Source: Planctomycetota bacterium
GTDB taxonomy: Bacteria; Planctomycetota; J058; JAJDCP01
Direction of reading: 5' to 3'
Assembly: GCA_029260765.1 (NCBI GenBank)
Contig: JAJDCP010000056.1
Location: forward strand, 124,001 to 188,000
DNA: 64,000 bases
The number at the start of each line of letters is the position of its first letter. Within the stretch, counting starts at the first letter, position 1. The notes beneath the pieces are model-generated. The model was not told the origin of the DNA and made no database searches. It saw nothing but the letters and a program-made list of their open reading frames with translations. Positions 36,302-45,728 of the stretch are shown one piece after another. The translations under genes were made by a program, and so were the position numbers.

Positions 36302-37465
36302 ATGGCCTTCAAGAGTCCCGACTTCTACTGCGTTGACGAGCTTTTCAGCGAAGAAGAGCTGCTGTTGCGCGAGACCGTGCGGCGCTTTGTCGACGAAAAA
36401 GTGATGCCAGACATCAATCGTCATTTCAAGGACGGAACTTTCCCGACAGAGCTGATTCCCGAGATCGGCGAGCTGGGGATGTTGGGCGCCAACATCGAAG
36501 GCTACGGTTGCGCCGGCATGAGCAACGTCGCGTATGGCCTGATCATGCAAGAGCTCGAACGTGGCGACAGCGGCGTGCGCAGCTTCGTATCGGTGCAGGG
36601 CTCGCTGGTCATGTACCCGATCCTGGCCTTCGGCTCCGAAGAGCAGAAAGACACCTGGCTGCCGAAACTGGCCAGCGGCGAGGCCGTCGGCTGCTTCGGG
36701 CTGACCGAGCCCGATCACGGCTCGGACCCCAGCGGCATGATCACGCGTGCCGAAGACAAGGGTGACCACTACCTGCTCAACGGCACCAAGCGCTGGATCA
36801 CCAACGGCACCGTCGCAGATATCGCGGTTGTCTGGGCCAAGCTCGACGGGCGCGTGCACGGCTTCCTGGTCGAGAAAGGGCGCGAAGGCTTCAGCGCACC
36901 GATCATCGAAGGCAAGTTCTCGTTGCGCGCCTCGGTGACCTCCGACTTGATCCTCGAAGACGTCAAGATCCCCAAAGAGAACAAGCTTCCCGAGGTCAGC
37001 GGGCTCAAAGGCCCCCTGTCCTGCCTGACCCAGGCACGCTACGGCATCGCCTGGGGCGCCGTGGGTGCGGCGATGGACTGCTACAATACGGCTCTTGAGT
37101 ACGTGTTGCATCGCACCCAGTTCGGCAAGCCGCTGGCCGGCTTCCAGCTGGTGCAGGCCAAGCTCGCCCAGATGTTCACCGAGATCACCAAGATGCAGCT
37201 GGTCTGCCATCGCTTGGGCACCCTGAAGGATCAGGGCCGCATCACGCCGCAGATGGTATCGCTGGCGAAACGAAACAACGTCTACTGGGCGCTGGAGATC
37301 GCGCGCACCGCCCGCGATATGCTCGGCGCCTCGGGAGTGACGGACGAGTACCCGATTGGCCGCCACATGTGCAACCTCGAGTCGGTCATCACGTACGAGG
37401 GCACCCACGATATCCACACACTGATTCTGGGGCACCACGTCACCGGCATTCCCGCCTTCAAGTAG
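36302..37465 (+). CDS. gcdH: Glutaryl-CoA dehydrogenase
   Basis: FAD enzyme oxidising and decarboxylating glutaryl-CoA to crotonyl-CoA, passing electrons to ETF. The 387-residue protein follows the GCDH pattern closely: SVQGSLVMYPILAFGSEEQK, CFGLTEPDHGSDPSGM, WITNGTVADIAVVWAK, EGKFSLRASVTSDLI, LTQARYGIAWGAVGAA and the closing ITYEGTHDIHTLILG with the catalytic Glu. ATG 36302 was used; an upstream in-frame start at 36230 would overlap the promoter leader. It heads the gcdH-etfB-etfA unit. Confidence 0.93.
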   Translation: MAFKSPDFYCVDELFSEEELLLRETVRRFVDEKVMPDINRHFKDGTFPTELIPEIGELGMLGANIEGYGCAGMSNVAYGLIMQELERGDSGVRSFVSVQGSLVMYPILAFGSEEQKDTWLPKLASGEAVGCFGLTEPDHGSDPSGMITRAEDKGDHYLLNGTKRWITNGTVADIAVVWAKLDGRVHGFLVEKGREGFSAPIIEGKFSLRASVTSDLILEDVKIPKENKLPEVSGLKGPLSCLTQARYGIAWGAVGAAMDCYNTALEYVLHRTQFGKPLAGFQLVQAKLAQMFTEITKMQLVCHRLGTLKDQGRITPQMVSLAKRNNVYWALEIARTARDMLGASGVTDEYPIGRHMCNLESVITYEGTHDIHTLILGHHVTGIPAFK

Positions 37466-37473
37466 GAACCACG

Positions 37474-37493
37474 GCCCTCCCGCGGGGGAGGGC
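37474..37493 (+). other. Perfect 8-bp hairpin between gcdH and etfB
   Basis: GCCCTCCC-GCGG-GGGAGGGC, with a four-base loop and no T-run. Positioned nine bases after the gcdH stop and 45 before etfB; may protect or partly separate the gcdH message. Confidence 0.5.
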
Positions 37494-37537
37494 GACCCGG
37501 ACACTCGTTTTCCACCTGTTTGAGGAGTTCGTACAGC

Positions 37538-38293
37538 ATGAAGATTGTCGTGTGTATCAAGCGCATCCCCGCGACGGACACGAAGGTCCGTCTCAAGGAT
37601 GACGGAACGCTTGAAGAAGCTGGGATCCAGTGGATCACGAGCCCGTACGACGAGTACGCCGTGGAAATGGCGCTGCGCCTTACGGAGAAGGACAAGGATA
37701 GTGAGGTGATCATCGCCTGCATGGGCCCGGAAAAGGCGACGGACCGTATCCGCGGCGAGCTGGCCCGGGGCGCGACGCGTGCCATCCACCTGGTCGACGA
37801 TGACATGCGCCGCGATGCGTACTCGGTGGCCAAGTCGCTGGCCTCAGCCATCGGCGACGAGAAGCCGGACATGGTCCTGTGTGGGCGTGCCGCGGCTGAC
37901 GATCAGTCGTTCTCGGTCGGCCCGATGCTCGGCGTCTTCCTCGGCATGCCCGTGGTCACCGAAGTGGCCGGAGTCGAGAACCAGGACGGCAAGCTGGTCG
38001 CGCACAAAGAGCTCGACGGCAATGTGGTGCACATACAGGTGCCGAGCCCGGTCCTGCTGACGACCACCAAAGCCTCGTATGAGCCCCGCTACCCGAAGCT
38101 CAAAGACATCATGAAGGCGAAGAAGAAGAAGATCGCCAAGAGCACTCCCGACGCGCCTGCCAGTCAGGCCGCCACCCGCACCTGGAAGCCTCCGGCGCCT
38201 CCGGCAGCGGGCAGGATTGTCGGCGAAGGTCCCGATGCGGTGCCCGAGCTCATGCGGATTCTGTCTGAAGACGAAAAACTTCTCGCCCTGTAG
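37538..38293 (+). CDS. etfB: Electron transfer flavoprotein, beta subunit
   Basis: A 251-residue ETF beta that binds AMP and forms the heterodimer with EtfA. MKIVVCIKRIPATDTKVRL is the ETF-beta N-terminus; ADDQSFSVGPMLGVFLGMP and the recognition-loop segment PRYPKLKDIMKAKKKKI are typical. ATG 37538 has GAGG upstream at normal spacing. It lies between gcdH and etfA (12 bases apart) and most likely accepts electrons from GcdH. Confidence 0.96.
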   Translation: MKIVVCIKRIPATDTKVRLKDDGTLEEAGIQWITSPYDEYAVEMALRLTEKDKDSEVIIACMGPEKATDRIRGELARGATRAIHLVDDDMRRDAYSVAKSLASAIGDEKPDMVLCGRAAADDQSFSVGPMLGVFLGMPVVTEVAGVENQDGKLVAHKELDGNVVHIQVPSPVLLTTTKASYEPRYPKLKDIMKAKKKKIAKSTPDAPASQAATRTWKPPAPPAAGRIVGEGPDAVPELMRILSEDEKLLAL

Positions 38294-38305
38294 GAGATGG
38301 CCCCG

Positions 38306-39277
38306 ATGCCGAACATTGTCGCATTTGCAGAACAGAAAGATGGCAAGCTCCGCAAGGGAGCCTACGAAACCACCTGCGAAGCCCGCCGGCTCGTCGACGC
38401 CCTCGGTGGCGGCGAAGTCGTTGCCGTGGTGCTGGGCTCGGGCGTGAGCAACGTCGAAGCACTCGGCCAGCATGGCGCCGACAAGGTGCTGGTGGTCGAT
38501 AACGAAGCCCTGGCCAGCTTCAGCAGCGAGACCTATCTCGAGCCGCTGGCCGCCGCGGTGCAGTCGGTGGACGCCGCGGCCGTGATCTTCAACTCCAGCG
38601 CCACCGGGCGCGAGCTCTCGCCGATGCTGGCCGCCCGGCTCGACGTGGGCCTGGCCGCCGACTGCACAGAGGTCGCGGTCGAAGGCAGCGAGCTGGTCTT
38701 TACCCGGCCGATCTTTGCGGGCAAGGCTTTCGCCGAGGTCACCCTCAGCGGAACTCCCAAGATCTTCAGCATGCGCCCCAACTCGGTGAGCGTGAACACC
38801 AACAGCGCGCGTAGCGCAGCCGTGAGCGCGTTCGAGACCGAGATCCCCGCCGCGCAGTGCGAGGTGGTCAAGGTCGAGGCCTCTGGCAGCAGCAAGGTCG
38901 ACCTGACCGAAGCGGAGGTGATCGTCTCGGGCGGCCGCGGAATGAAGGGCCCCGAGAACTTCAAGCTGCTCGAAGAGCTGGCCGACCAGATCGGCGCCGT
39001 GGTCGGTGCTAGCCGGGCCGTGGTCGACGCCGGTTGGCGTCCGCACTCCGACCAGGTCGGCCAGACCGGCAAGACCGTCAGCCCCAAGCTGTATATCGCG
39101 TGCGGGATCTCCGGCGCCATCCAGCACCTGGCGGGCATGAGCAGCAGCAAGTGCATCGTCGCGGTCAACAAGGATCCCGAGGCGCCGATCTTCAAGGTCG
39201 CGCACTACGGTATCGTCGGCGACCTGTTCGAGGTTGTGCCGGCCATGACCGGGCTGGTGATGGAAAAGAAGGGCTGA
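38306..39277 (+). CDS. etfA: Electron transfer flavoprotein, alpha subunit
   Basis: A 323-residue ETF alpha carrying FAD. The C-terminal FAD domain has [58 protein letters not shown] (the motif is split here into its usual blocks) and [25 protein letters not shown] 38306 has AGGAG at nine bases and is preferred over ATG 38297, which abuts it. Ends the operon; a strong terminator follows at 39299. Confidence 0.96.
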   Translation: MPNIVAFAEQKDGKLRKGAYETTCEARRLVDALGGGEVVAVVLGSGVSNVEALGQHGADKVLVVDNEALASFSSETYLEPLAAAVQSVDAAAVIFNSSATGRELSPMLAARLDVGLAADCTEVAVEGSELVFTRPIFAGKAFAEVTLSGTPKIFSMRPNSVSVNTNSARSAAVSAFETEIPAAQCEVVKVEASGSSKVDLTEAEVIVSGGRGMKGPENFKLLEELADQIGAVVGASRAVVDAGWRPHSDQVGQTGKTVSPKLYIACGISGAIQHLAGMSSSKCIVAVNKDPEAPIFKVAHYGIVGDLFEVVPAMTGLVMEKKG

Positions 39278-39298
39278 GAGCCCTGCTTCGATGAGAAG

Positions 39299-39331
39299 CT
39301 GCCGTGGAACCGGGTTCCGCGGCAGTTTTTT
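39299..39331 (+). terminator. Rho-independent terminator of the gcdH-etfBA operon
   Basis: CTGCCGTGGAA pairs with TTCCGCGGCAG (one G-U) around a CCGGG loop, followed by TTTTTT (39326-39331). It lies 22 bases after the etfA stop. Confidence 0.9.
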
Positions 39332-39402
39332 GATGGCCCGCATCGGAGGGCAGCATGTTCAGTCGGCCTGGCTCGGAATGCACCGCCAGGCGGACGCGGA
39401 GA

Positions 39403-39693
39403 TCACTCCCCTGCCGCCTCGTCTGCTTCGATCGATTCCATCAGGTCTTTCAACGCGTCGTCAGCGTTCTCTTCGCTGATGTCGCTCGCAGCCTCTTCTG
39501 TAGCCACGGTCTTGATCTCTTCCACCTTCTCGTCAGGTAGCTCCAAGGCAGCCGGAGTCGAGCTCTCGCCCGGAGTCCCCGCACCACCCGAGTCCCCGCC
39601 AGCATCATCTCCGCAGCCGATGCCGCCCAGGCACAGGCACGCCAGAAGAAGGCTCGCAAGGAGCCGTAGGCCGCCGTTCTTGACAGATCTCAT
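39403..39693 (-). CDS. Small acidic lipoprotein
   Basis: A 96-residue protein with a lipoprotein signal (MRSVKNGGLRLLASLLLACL, lipobox LGGIGC). The mature part is Gly/Ser/Asp-rich and then very acidic (EKVEEIKTVATEEAA, SDISEENADDALKDLMESIEA). No family recognised. It follows the coiled-coil gene on the same strand, about 40 bases apart, so the two may be cotranscribed and work together at the envelope. Confidence 0.7.
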   Translation of the reverse strand: MRSVKNGGLRLLASLLLACLCLGGIGCGDDAGGDSGGAGTPGESSTPAALELPDEKVEEIKTVATEEAASDISEENADDALKDLMESIEADEAAGE

Positions 39694-39735
39694 GATATCG
39701 CTCCATGGTCGTTTCAGTGTTGTGTTCCGGCGGGT

Positions 39736-40794
39736 CTACTCGTCCCGGCCCCGTTCCTTGTCCTTATCCCGGCCACGTCCATCCCGGTTGCCGGGTCCGT
39801 TCTCGCCGTTGGCTCCCCGGCTGTGAACCTTGTCCTTGGCTTTTTGGGACTTCTCGCGGACCTTGCGGACCTTTTCTTTGGCAGCCTTGGCCCTTTTCAT
39901 GGCCTCGCGGGCGGCCTCTTTGGCCTGCTTGGAGTACTTCTTCGCCTTGTCCGACGCCGACTTCGCGCTTCTGGCGGCTTCCCTGGCTTCTTTCAACTTC
40001 TGGCGAGCCTCGTCCGTCTTGCCGGCGGCGGCCAGTGCCCTGGCTTCCTCCGCACGGGTCTTGGCTTCGGCGGCTCGGGCGAGCGCTTCGGCAGCCTTAC
40101 CCTGGGCCTGTTGTGCCCTGGCGTGGGCCTCATTCACTCGGCCTCGGGCCTCCTCTGCGTTCGACACGGCCCGGGCAGCTTCCCTGGCGGCGCGGCTGTT
40201 TCCCTTGGGCTTGTCTTTGCGTTGCAGGCGCTCCAACACACGCTCGTGGCGGGCTTGTTCCTTGGCGCGCAACATCGTCAACTGGCCCCGGGCTTCCTCG
40301 TTCTCACCGAGGACCTCGGCGAGACGGTCGAACTGAGCGACGCGTCGCAGATGCTTGCGCATCTCTTTCTCGAGCTTGTCCAGTTTCTCTTTCTTCTCTT
40401 CCTGTTCTTCTTGCTCAGCGGCGTCCGCTTCCTGCTCATTCTCTTCGGGAGTCTGTTCCTCGGTTGCCACGGCGTCCAGATCGAGACCGGCCTCTGCGGC
40501 TTCGCCTTCTGCGGCCACGACCTCCGCCTCTGCCTGGACCGCCTCTTCGACCATGGCGTCGACTTCCACTGCCACAGGCGCGGCTTCCGCTTCAGCCTCG
40601 CCTGCCTCGGTCTGGGCCTGCTCGGCTTGCTGGACGACCTCGTCGAGCGTCTCGAGGATCGCATCAAGCTCTTTGCTGATGGCTTCCGCCTCTTGTTCCG
40701 GCTGATCCTGAGCGGCGAGCGGCACGACCAGGCATAGGACCGCCAGCCAGCCCATTCCCCAGCGCGCGGTTGAGCGCAGCATTGTGATCGACAT
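39736..40794 (-). CDS. Secreted Ala/Lys/Glu/Arg-rich coiled-coil protein
   Basis: A 352-residue protein with a signal peptide (about MLRSTARWGMGWLAVLCLVV, ending PLAAQ). An acidic N-terminal half (residues ~25-130, Glu/Ala-rich) gives way to a long basic coiled coil made of AEARAxA-type heptads (ARAAEAKTRAEEARALAAAG; KLKEAREAARSAKSASDKAK). The end is a disordered Arg/Lys/Gly/Asp tail (NRDGRGRDKDKERGRDE). Such composition fits an extended structural or polyanion-binding protein. ATG 40794 was chosen; the open frame runs further upstream without coding character. Confidence 0.72.
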   Translation of the reverse strand: MSITMLRSTARWGMGWLAVLCLVVPLAAQDQPEQEAEAISKELDAILETLDEVVQQAEQAQTEAGEAEAEAAPVAVEVDAMVEEAVQAEAEVVAAEGEAAEAGLDLDAVATEEQTPEENEQEADAAEQEEQEEKKEKLDKLEKEMRKHLRRVAQFDRLAEVLGENEEARGQLTMLRAKEQARHERVLERLQRKDKPKGNSRAAREAARAVSNAEEARGRVNEAHARAQQAQGKAAEALARAAEAKTRAEEARALAAAGKTDEARQKLKEAREAARSAKSASDKAKKYSKQAKEAAREAMKRAKAAKEKVRKVREKSQKAKDKVHSRGANGENGPGNRDGRGRDKDKERGRDE

Positions 40795-41238
40795 CAGATG
40801 TTCTCTCCTTGTCCGAGTCCTGATTCCAAACATGTAGGCTCGGATAGGCAAATGTGATGCCAACACCCATCGCGGAACATCTGGGGATTGCGGTGTCCCG
40901 ATCCGGGATGGTTTCGGAGCCTTGCCCCAAGCAGGTACAGACAGATTGCCCTCCACCGCAGCCTTCACGCTGCTGGACGGCGGACATCCAGCTAGCGACC
41001 CCCCAACATGCCCAGATGGCCCCGCTCGCTTTGCTAGCGTTTGTCTGGCCGCCGTCCCTGATGCAAACGCTCGGCTCGGACTTCTACCTGCTCCTTGAGA
41101 AGGACTTCCCCGAGGGAGTACTGTGGTGGAATGAGCGTGAGGCGCAGGAATCAGAATGCGCACTCCCGCTGCACGTGAGCGCGCTTTTCGGTTTCCCTCA
41201 AGGTCTCCCGGGGAGTTGATCCAAACACGAGGCGCCCG
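40795..41238. other. 444-base intergenic region between divergent genes
   Basis: Upstream of the coiled-coil gene (minus) and of the transporter (plus). Short frames exist on both strands, but none has a domain or ribosome-binding site. The region must carry promoters for both genes; no clear -35/-10 pair was identified. Confidence 0.45.
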
Positions 41239-42843
41239 ATGACGCTGCTCGACAAGCCCGTATTTCTGTTGCTCAGCATCGTCCTTGCCGGCGAGGCCCT
41301 GGGTCGGATCAAGATCCGCAGCTTCGCCCTTGGCACGTCTGCGATCATCTTTGTCGCCCTGGCCTTCGGCCACCTGGGCTACGTGGTGCCTGTTGTGCTG
41401 CAGGACTTCGGGCTGGTGTTGTTCATCTATTCGATTGGACTGCAGGCGGGACCCGGCTTCCTGTCTTCGTTCAGGACCCACGGACTGCGGCTGTCCGTGG
41501 GCGCCGTGAGCATGATCCTGGTCGCGGTCCTGACCACGATCCTGTTATCACTCGCATTCGGTTTCGATCGGGCCACCGCCTCCGGCCTGTTGGCAGGGGC
41601 GATGACGAGTACTCCGGGGCTCGCCGTCGCCGTAGAGCTCGGCGGCGGAGCGGCGACGGCCGCGGCCTATGGCCTGACCTACACCTTCGGCGTGCTCGGC
41701 GTGATTCTCTTCCTCAAGGTGCTCGCGCGCATCGCACGCGCAGAGCTGCCCCGCGAAGAGACGGCGCTCGACCGCGAACGCAGTGAAGGCTCACCCCCGT
41801 TGGCGTTCTGTCATGTCGAGCTGACGAACCCAAACCTTGCCGGCAAGCAGGTCAAGGACATCTTCCTGCGGGACATGGCACCGGTCAACCTGACCAGGCT
41901 GTTGCGCGCCGGTATGCGCCAGCCCGAGGTCGTGACAGGAAAGACGGTGTTGCAAGCCGGAGACCATCTGCGCGTGGTAGGCCGCGAGCAGGACCTGAGC
42001 AAGGCTGAGCTCTACCTGGGACGGCGGATCGAATCCGACATCGACTTCGAACAAGGCCTGACGAGCCGGACAGTGGTGGTCTCCAAGCCCGAGGTCGCGG
42101 GCCAGACGCTGGCTGCCATGAACTTCGCGGCCGTGTTCGGGGTGCAGGTCTCGAGGCTCATCCGCAACGGGCTGGAGATGCCCGTGAGCGGCAACACCCA
42201 GCTGCATCGTGGCGACCAGCTGCGGCTGGTCGGCGAGCAGAAGGCCATCGAGAATGTGGCCGGGCTGGTCGGCAACGACGTGAGCCGGACGTTTTCGGTC
42301 AACCTGCTGGTCATCTTCAGCGGCTTGTTCGCCGGCTATCTGCTCGGAAGCATCCCGCTGAGCCTGCCCTGGATCGGCGACTTCACAGCGGGGACCACCG
42401 GCGGGGTGCTGATCTCCGGCCTCGTACTTAGCGCGCTCTACAAGACGGGGCCCTTCATCTGGCAGATTCCCGAGACCGCCAACAACTTCATCCGTGAGCT
42501 GGGGCTCGTGCTGTTTCTGGCGGCGGTCGGCACGTCTGCCGGCCACACACTGCTGAAGACGCTCAGCGAACAGGGACTCGCGCTCGTCTTCTCCGGGTTG
42601 CTGGTGACCTTCACTCCGCTGATCGTGGGCGCCCTGCTGTGCAGGAAGCTGCTGGGGATCCCGTATCTCCGCATCTTCGGCGTGCTGGCCGGCGGCATGA
42701 CCAGCACGCCAGGCCTGGCCACGGTCACGGGCATGACCGACCGGCCGTATCCATCGTCGGCCTACGCGACCGTGTATCCGGTCGCCCTGATCGGCATGAT
42801 CGTCTCGACCAAGATCCTGGTCGTGGTGTGGGGGGCGGTGTAG
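41239..42843 (+). CDS. AAE-family putative transporter with two TrkA-C domains
   Basis: A 534-residue inner-membrane protein of the aspartate:alanine exchanger (AspT/YidE/YbjL) type. Two homologous membrane halves carry the repeated signature LAGAMTSTPGLAVAVE and LAGGMTSTPGLATVTG. Between them (about 180-350) lie two RCK_C/TrkA-C domains (VELTNPNLAGKQVKDIFL, HLRVVGREQDLSKAE; VSKPEVAGQTLAAMNF, RGDQLRLVGEQKAIENV). Substrate unknown; family members exchange dicarboxylates or amino acids, or are uncharacterised. Monocistronic. Confidence 0.9.
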   Translation: MTLLDKPVFLLLSIVLAGEALGRIKIRSFALGTSAIIFVALAFGHLGYVVPVVLQDFGLVLFIYSIGLQAGPGFLSSFRTHGLRLSVGAVSMILVAVLTTILLSLAFGFDRATASGLLAGAMTSTPGLAVAVELGGGAATAAAYGLTYTFGVLGVILFLKVLARIARAELPREETALDRERSEGSPPLAFCHVELTNPNLAGKQVKDIFLRDMAPVNLTRLLRAGMRQPEVVTGKTVLQAGDHLRVVGREQDLSKAELYLGRRIESDIDFEQGLTSRTVVVSKPEVAGQTLAAMNFAAVFGVQVSRLIRNGLEMPVSGNTQLHRGDQLRLVGEQKAIENVAGLVGNDVSRTFSVNLLVIFSGLFAGYLLGSIPLSLPWIGDFTAGTTGGVLISGLVLSALYKTGPFIWQIPETANNFIRELGLVLFLAAVGTSAGHTLLKTLSEQGLALVFSGLLVTFTPLIVGALLCRKLLGIPYLRIFGVLAGGMTSTPGLATVTGMTDRPYPSSAYATVYPVALIGMIVSTKILVVVWGAV

Positions 42844-42976
42844 GCGCTTGACAACGGTTGGGGCTGAAACCATCTCTCGTCTCGTACACTGCTAACAGGG
42901 GCACACCGCAGGAGGCGGCCAATCTGAACTTGGCGGCTCATCGTCTATGCGGCCTCGGAACAGACCGTGCATGCCG

Positions 42977-43585
42977 TCACAGCTGCTGCCGGCACCACTC
43001 TATGTCGCTGACCAGCGCGATCTGCGCGTCGATGATCTTGCGAAGGCGCTGCTTGTCGGAAACCAGACCCTGCGCTTCAAAGCTCAAGCCCTTGTCGTCG
43101 AGCATCAGCGGACCGACATCGCGGTCATAACGCAGGCAGGCCTGCTGCAACCTGGGGCTGAAGAGCTTGAAGATCTGATCCGGATCCTGCCCCTGAACGA
43201 TGAAGGCGCGATCAAAGACGTGGTTGCCGAGTTGGATGTCCTGGGAACCCAAGAGCTTGCCGAGGCCGGACAGCGCGCCCGCACGAGCGAGCTTCAAGCC
43301 CAGCGCGAGTGGCCTTTGGAAGCCGGTGCGGATTCTGGTGCTGACACTATGCTGCTGATTTTCCAGGTGCGCTTCGTCTGCAATACTGACCGAGTAGCCG
43401 CGCACCTCCCCCTCCGCCTTTACTTGCCTCCACAAGTTTCCTGGCGTGTAGCGCAAACCCAACTCTTGGGCCAATGCCTGCCAGGCACCGAGGGCCTGCT
43501 CGCGGCGGGCGCGGAGGTGCAGCCACAGATAGACCGCGAGAAACAGGCAGAACAGCACGGCCAACACGATCCCGGCGACTTCCAC
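42977..43585 (-). CDS. Membrane-anchored hypothetical protein
   Basis: A 202-residue protein from GTG 43585 (GGAGG ribosome-binding site). One N-terminal membrane helix (MEVAGIVLAVLFCLFLAVYLWL) is followed by a cytoplasmic domain of mixed alpha/beta type (GEVRGYSVSIADEAH, QDIQLGNHVFDRAFIVQG, DPDQIFKLFSPRLQQACL). The pattern resembles DUF3137-like or other short membrane-linked sensors, but no family is certain. Confidence 0.6.
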   Translation of the reverse strand: MEVAGIVLAVLFCLFLAVYLWLHLRARREQALGAWQALAQELGLRYTPGNLWRQVKAEGEVRGYSVSIADEAHLENQQHSVSTRIRTGFQRPLALGLKLARAGALSGLGKLLGSQDIQLGNHVFDRAFIVQGQDPDQIFKLFSPRLQQACLRYDRDVGPLMLDDKGLSFEAQGLVSDKQRLRKIIDAQIALVSDIEWCRQQL

Positions 43586-43762
43586 GACGACCCTCCAGCG
43601 AGCACCCGCCGAGATCGGAGCAATTGTCGTGCCCGCTCGAATTCCCCTCGCTCATGGACATGCCTGCGTCGGTGCCTGAGGGAGCTGGCGTAGAAACTCG
43701 ACAGGGACCTTGAGAGGCGGGACGTTTCCAGGCATGCTTCCCGGGTACCCGAGGACAGCCGC

Positions 43763-44374
43763 TTGACTCCAGAAACACCTCCTCCCGATGCCGGGGCCGA
43801 GCCGCCGCGGAAGCCCCGGCGCATTCAGATTCTGCGCCTGGTCGCCCTCGCCGTCGTGCTCGTGGGCATCGTCGTCGTGGCACGGGCGACCGGTCTCTCG
43901 GAGCAGATCAGTGTCGAGAGCCTGCGCGCATGGATGGAGGGGGCTGGGCTGCTGGGGATCGGCGTTTTTGTCGCGGTCTTCTGCCTCGGTGAGCTGATCC
44001 ACATTCCCGGTATGGTGTTTGTCGCGGCGGCCATCTTGGCGTACGGCCGCCTGCAGGGTGGTGCACTTTCCTATCTGGCAGCCCTGGTCTCCGTCTCGGT
44101 CAGTTTCTGGGTGGTGCGCCTGGTCGGCGGTAAACCGCTGGCGGCGTTGAAGCACCGCATCTTCCAACGCATCCTCGCCAAGCTCGACAACCGGCCGGTG
44201 TTGACGGTCGCGCTGCTGCGGATGGTGTTCTGGCTCACGCCCGCCTTGAACTATGCCCTCGCGCTATCCAGCCTGCGCTTCCGCGACTACCTGCTGGGCT
44301 CGGCGTTGGGCCTGGTCCTTCCCATCGCGCTGGCGGCCTTACTCTTCGAGTGGGCGGTGGCGCTGCTGTTGTGA
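43763..44374 (+). CDS. VTT/TVP38-family membrane protein
   Basis: A 203-residue protein starting at TTG 43763 (GAGG upstream). It has about five membrane segments and the VTT/DedA-like features FCLGELIHIPGMVFVAAAILAYG and GGALSYLAALVSVSVSFWVVRLVGG. The conserved re-entrant Pro/Gly segments suggest a lipid scramblase or transport role, as in the TVP38/DedA superfamily. Divergent from the gene at 42977-43585 and convergent with the next. Confidence 0.8.
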   Translation: MTPETPPPDAGAEPPRKPRRIQILRLVALAVVLVGIVVVARATGLSEQISVESLRAWMEGAGLLGIGVFVAVFCLGELIHIPGMVFVAAAILAYGRLQGGALSYLAALVSVSVSFWVVRLVGGKPLAALKHRIFQRILAKLDNRPVLTVALLRMVFWLTPALNYALALSSLRFRDYLLGSALGLVLPIALAALLFEWAVALLL

Positions 44375-44422
44375 GGGCTTGTGCTCAGGTGCCTGCCCGC
44401 AGCAGCTGACGACAGAGCGGGC

Positions 44423-45559
44423 TCAGTCGAGCCCCAACCGCTCGCGCAGCTCGCGGGCCGTCTCCAGCCAACGCTGCAGCCGGTTGCGGAGCGCGCTGTC
44501 CTCGTCGAGTCCCAGGTACCCCTCCCAGGCGAGCTCGCGCAGGAACTCGGGGTCGTCCAGGAAAGAGACCTCCTCGCCATCGCGCACCTTGCGCGCCCGC
44601 TCGGCGGCCAGCTCGGCGAGGCGCTCGCCGCGGGTGCCTGCGGCGAAGCTCTCCAGACTGACGGCGGCCTGCTCGTGGTCACCGTCGCCCAGGGCCCGCT
44701 CACCCGTGAGGAAACTGACGACTGGGCTCTCGGGCCACAGCTCGATGTGCCGGGCGATCGAGACGTCCGCCGCGCTCCAGTGGCCGTGGCGCAGATGGAC
44801 CAGCGCGAGGTAGGCATAGATGCCCGCCCGCAACGGACGGTCTTCTTCGCGCACCTCCTCGGGGAGCGAAGCGAGCAGCTGCAGCAGCTCTTCGGCTGCC
44901 AGGCAGTGCAGACCGTGCGAGGCGAGTAGGAATGCGCGCAGACCGCGGTAGCCGTACGCGCTCCAGCCGGGTTCGAGCGCCGAGCCGTCCGCGACCTCCA
45001 GCTCGTACAAGGCGACGCCGCGCTGGCCAGCGAGCAGGTAGGCCAGCGAAACCACCGTCGACAGGGCCGCCGGGGGCGCCGTCTGCCAAGCGCGCAAGGT
45101 GCCTGCGACCGCGGCCCAATCGGGCTCGCCAGGTTCGCCTCCTCGCAAACTCTGGATCAGGCGGTAGCCACTCTCCGCCACAGAACGCACCGACTCCGGT
45201 GCCGGCTCTTCGGGATCGGCGAGCCGCTCGGCAGCCGAGGCCCATGCCTTGAACAGAGCGCCGAGCGCTGCTCCGCGGGCCCGGCGGTACAGGCGGGCCT
45301 TCCAACCTGCCAGCAGCTCGGCCAACTGGCTGTCTTCGTCGAGGCTGAGCAAGAACAGCTGCACATCCTGCAAGGCAACCCTGTGCTCGAGCGCCTCTGG
45401 GTTGGCCTCGACCTGCTTCTGCAGGGCAGCCTCGGCTTCCAGCTCCAGCGCACGGGCCTTCTCCATGTCTCCGGCAGCTCGGGCCTCGGCGGCGGCTTCA
45501 ACGGACGTCTGGGCCCAGGCTAGGCTGGCGCAGAGAAGCAGCCCGGTCATGAAACGCAT
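44423..45559 (-). CDS. Secreted helical-repeat hypothetical protein
   Basis: A 378-residue protein with a signal peptide (MRFMTGLLLCASLAWA). The rest is almost all amphipathic helices resembling TPR repeats (AAEARAAGDMEKARALELEA, GHWSAADVSIARHIELWPES, ALGDGDHEQAAVSLESFAAG). It ends with a helical tail (LRNRLQRWLETARELRERLG). A periplasmic protein-binding role is a reasonable guess. Start at 45559 has GGAGG seven bases upstream. Confidence 0.65.
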   Translation of the reverse strand: MRFMTGLLLCASLAWAQTSVEAAAEARAAGDMEKARALELEAEAALQKQVEANPEALEHRVALQDVQLFLLSLDEDSQLAELLAGWKARLYRRARGAALGALFKAWASAAERLADPEEPAPESVRSVAESGYRLIQSLRGGEPGEPDWAAVAGTLRAWQTAPPAALSTVVSLAYLLAGQRGVALYELEVADGSALEPGWSAYGYRGLRAFLLASHGLHCLAAEELLQLLASLPEEVREEDRPLRAGIYAYLALVHLRHGHWSAADVSIARHIELWPESPVVSFLTGERALGDGDHEQAAVSLESFAAGTRGERLAELAAERARKVRDGEEVSFLDDPEFLRELAWEGYLGLDEDSALRNRLQRWLETARELRERLGLD

Positions 45560-45728
45560 CAGCTGGCCTCCATCATTATGCGCGACAGTCTACCAGGGGT
45601 GTGCGCCCTGCCGCAATCGCGCGGCGAGACCTCGATCGAGCCAGAGCTGTCGGACAAACCGATGGACGGGTTGCGCCTGGCAGCCGTTCCTCGTATTCCA
45701 ATGGTGGTCACCCACGTGAGGATCTCCA

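Noticed and set aside
36062..37789. 575-codon minus-strand frame over gcdH
   Set aside because: Antisense of a full glutaryl-CoA dehydrogenase; no ribosome-binding site.
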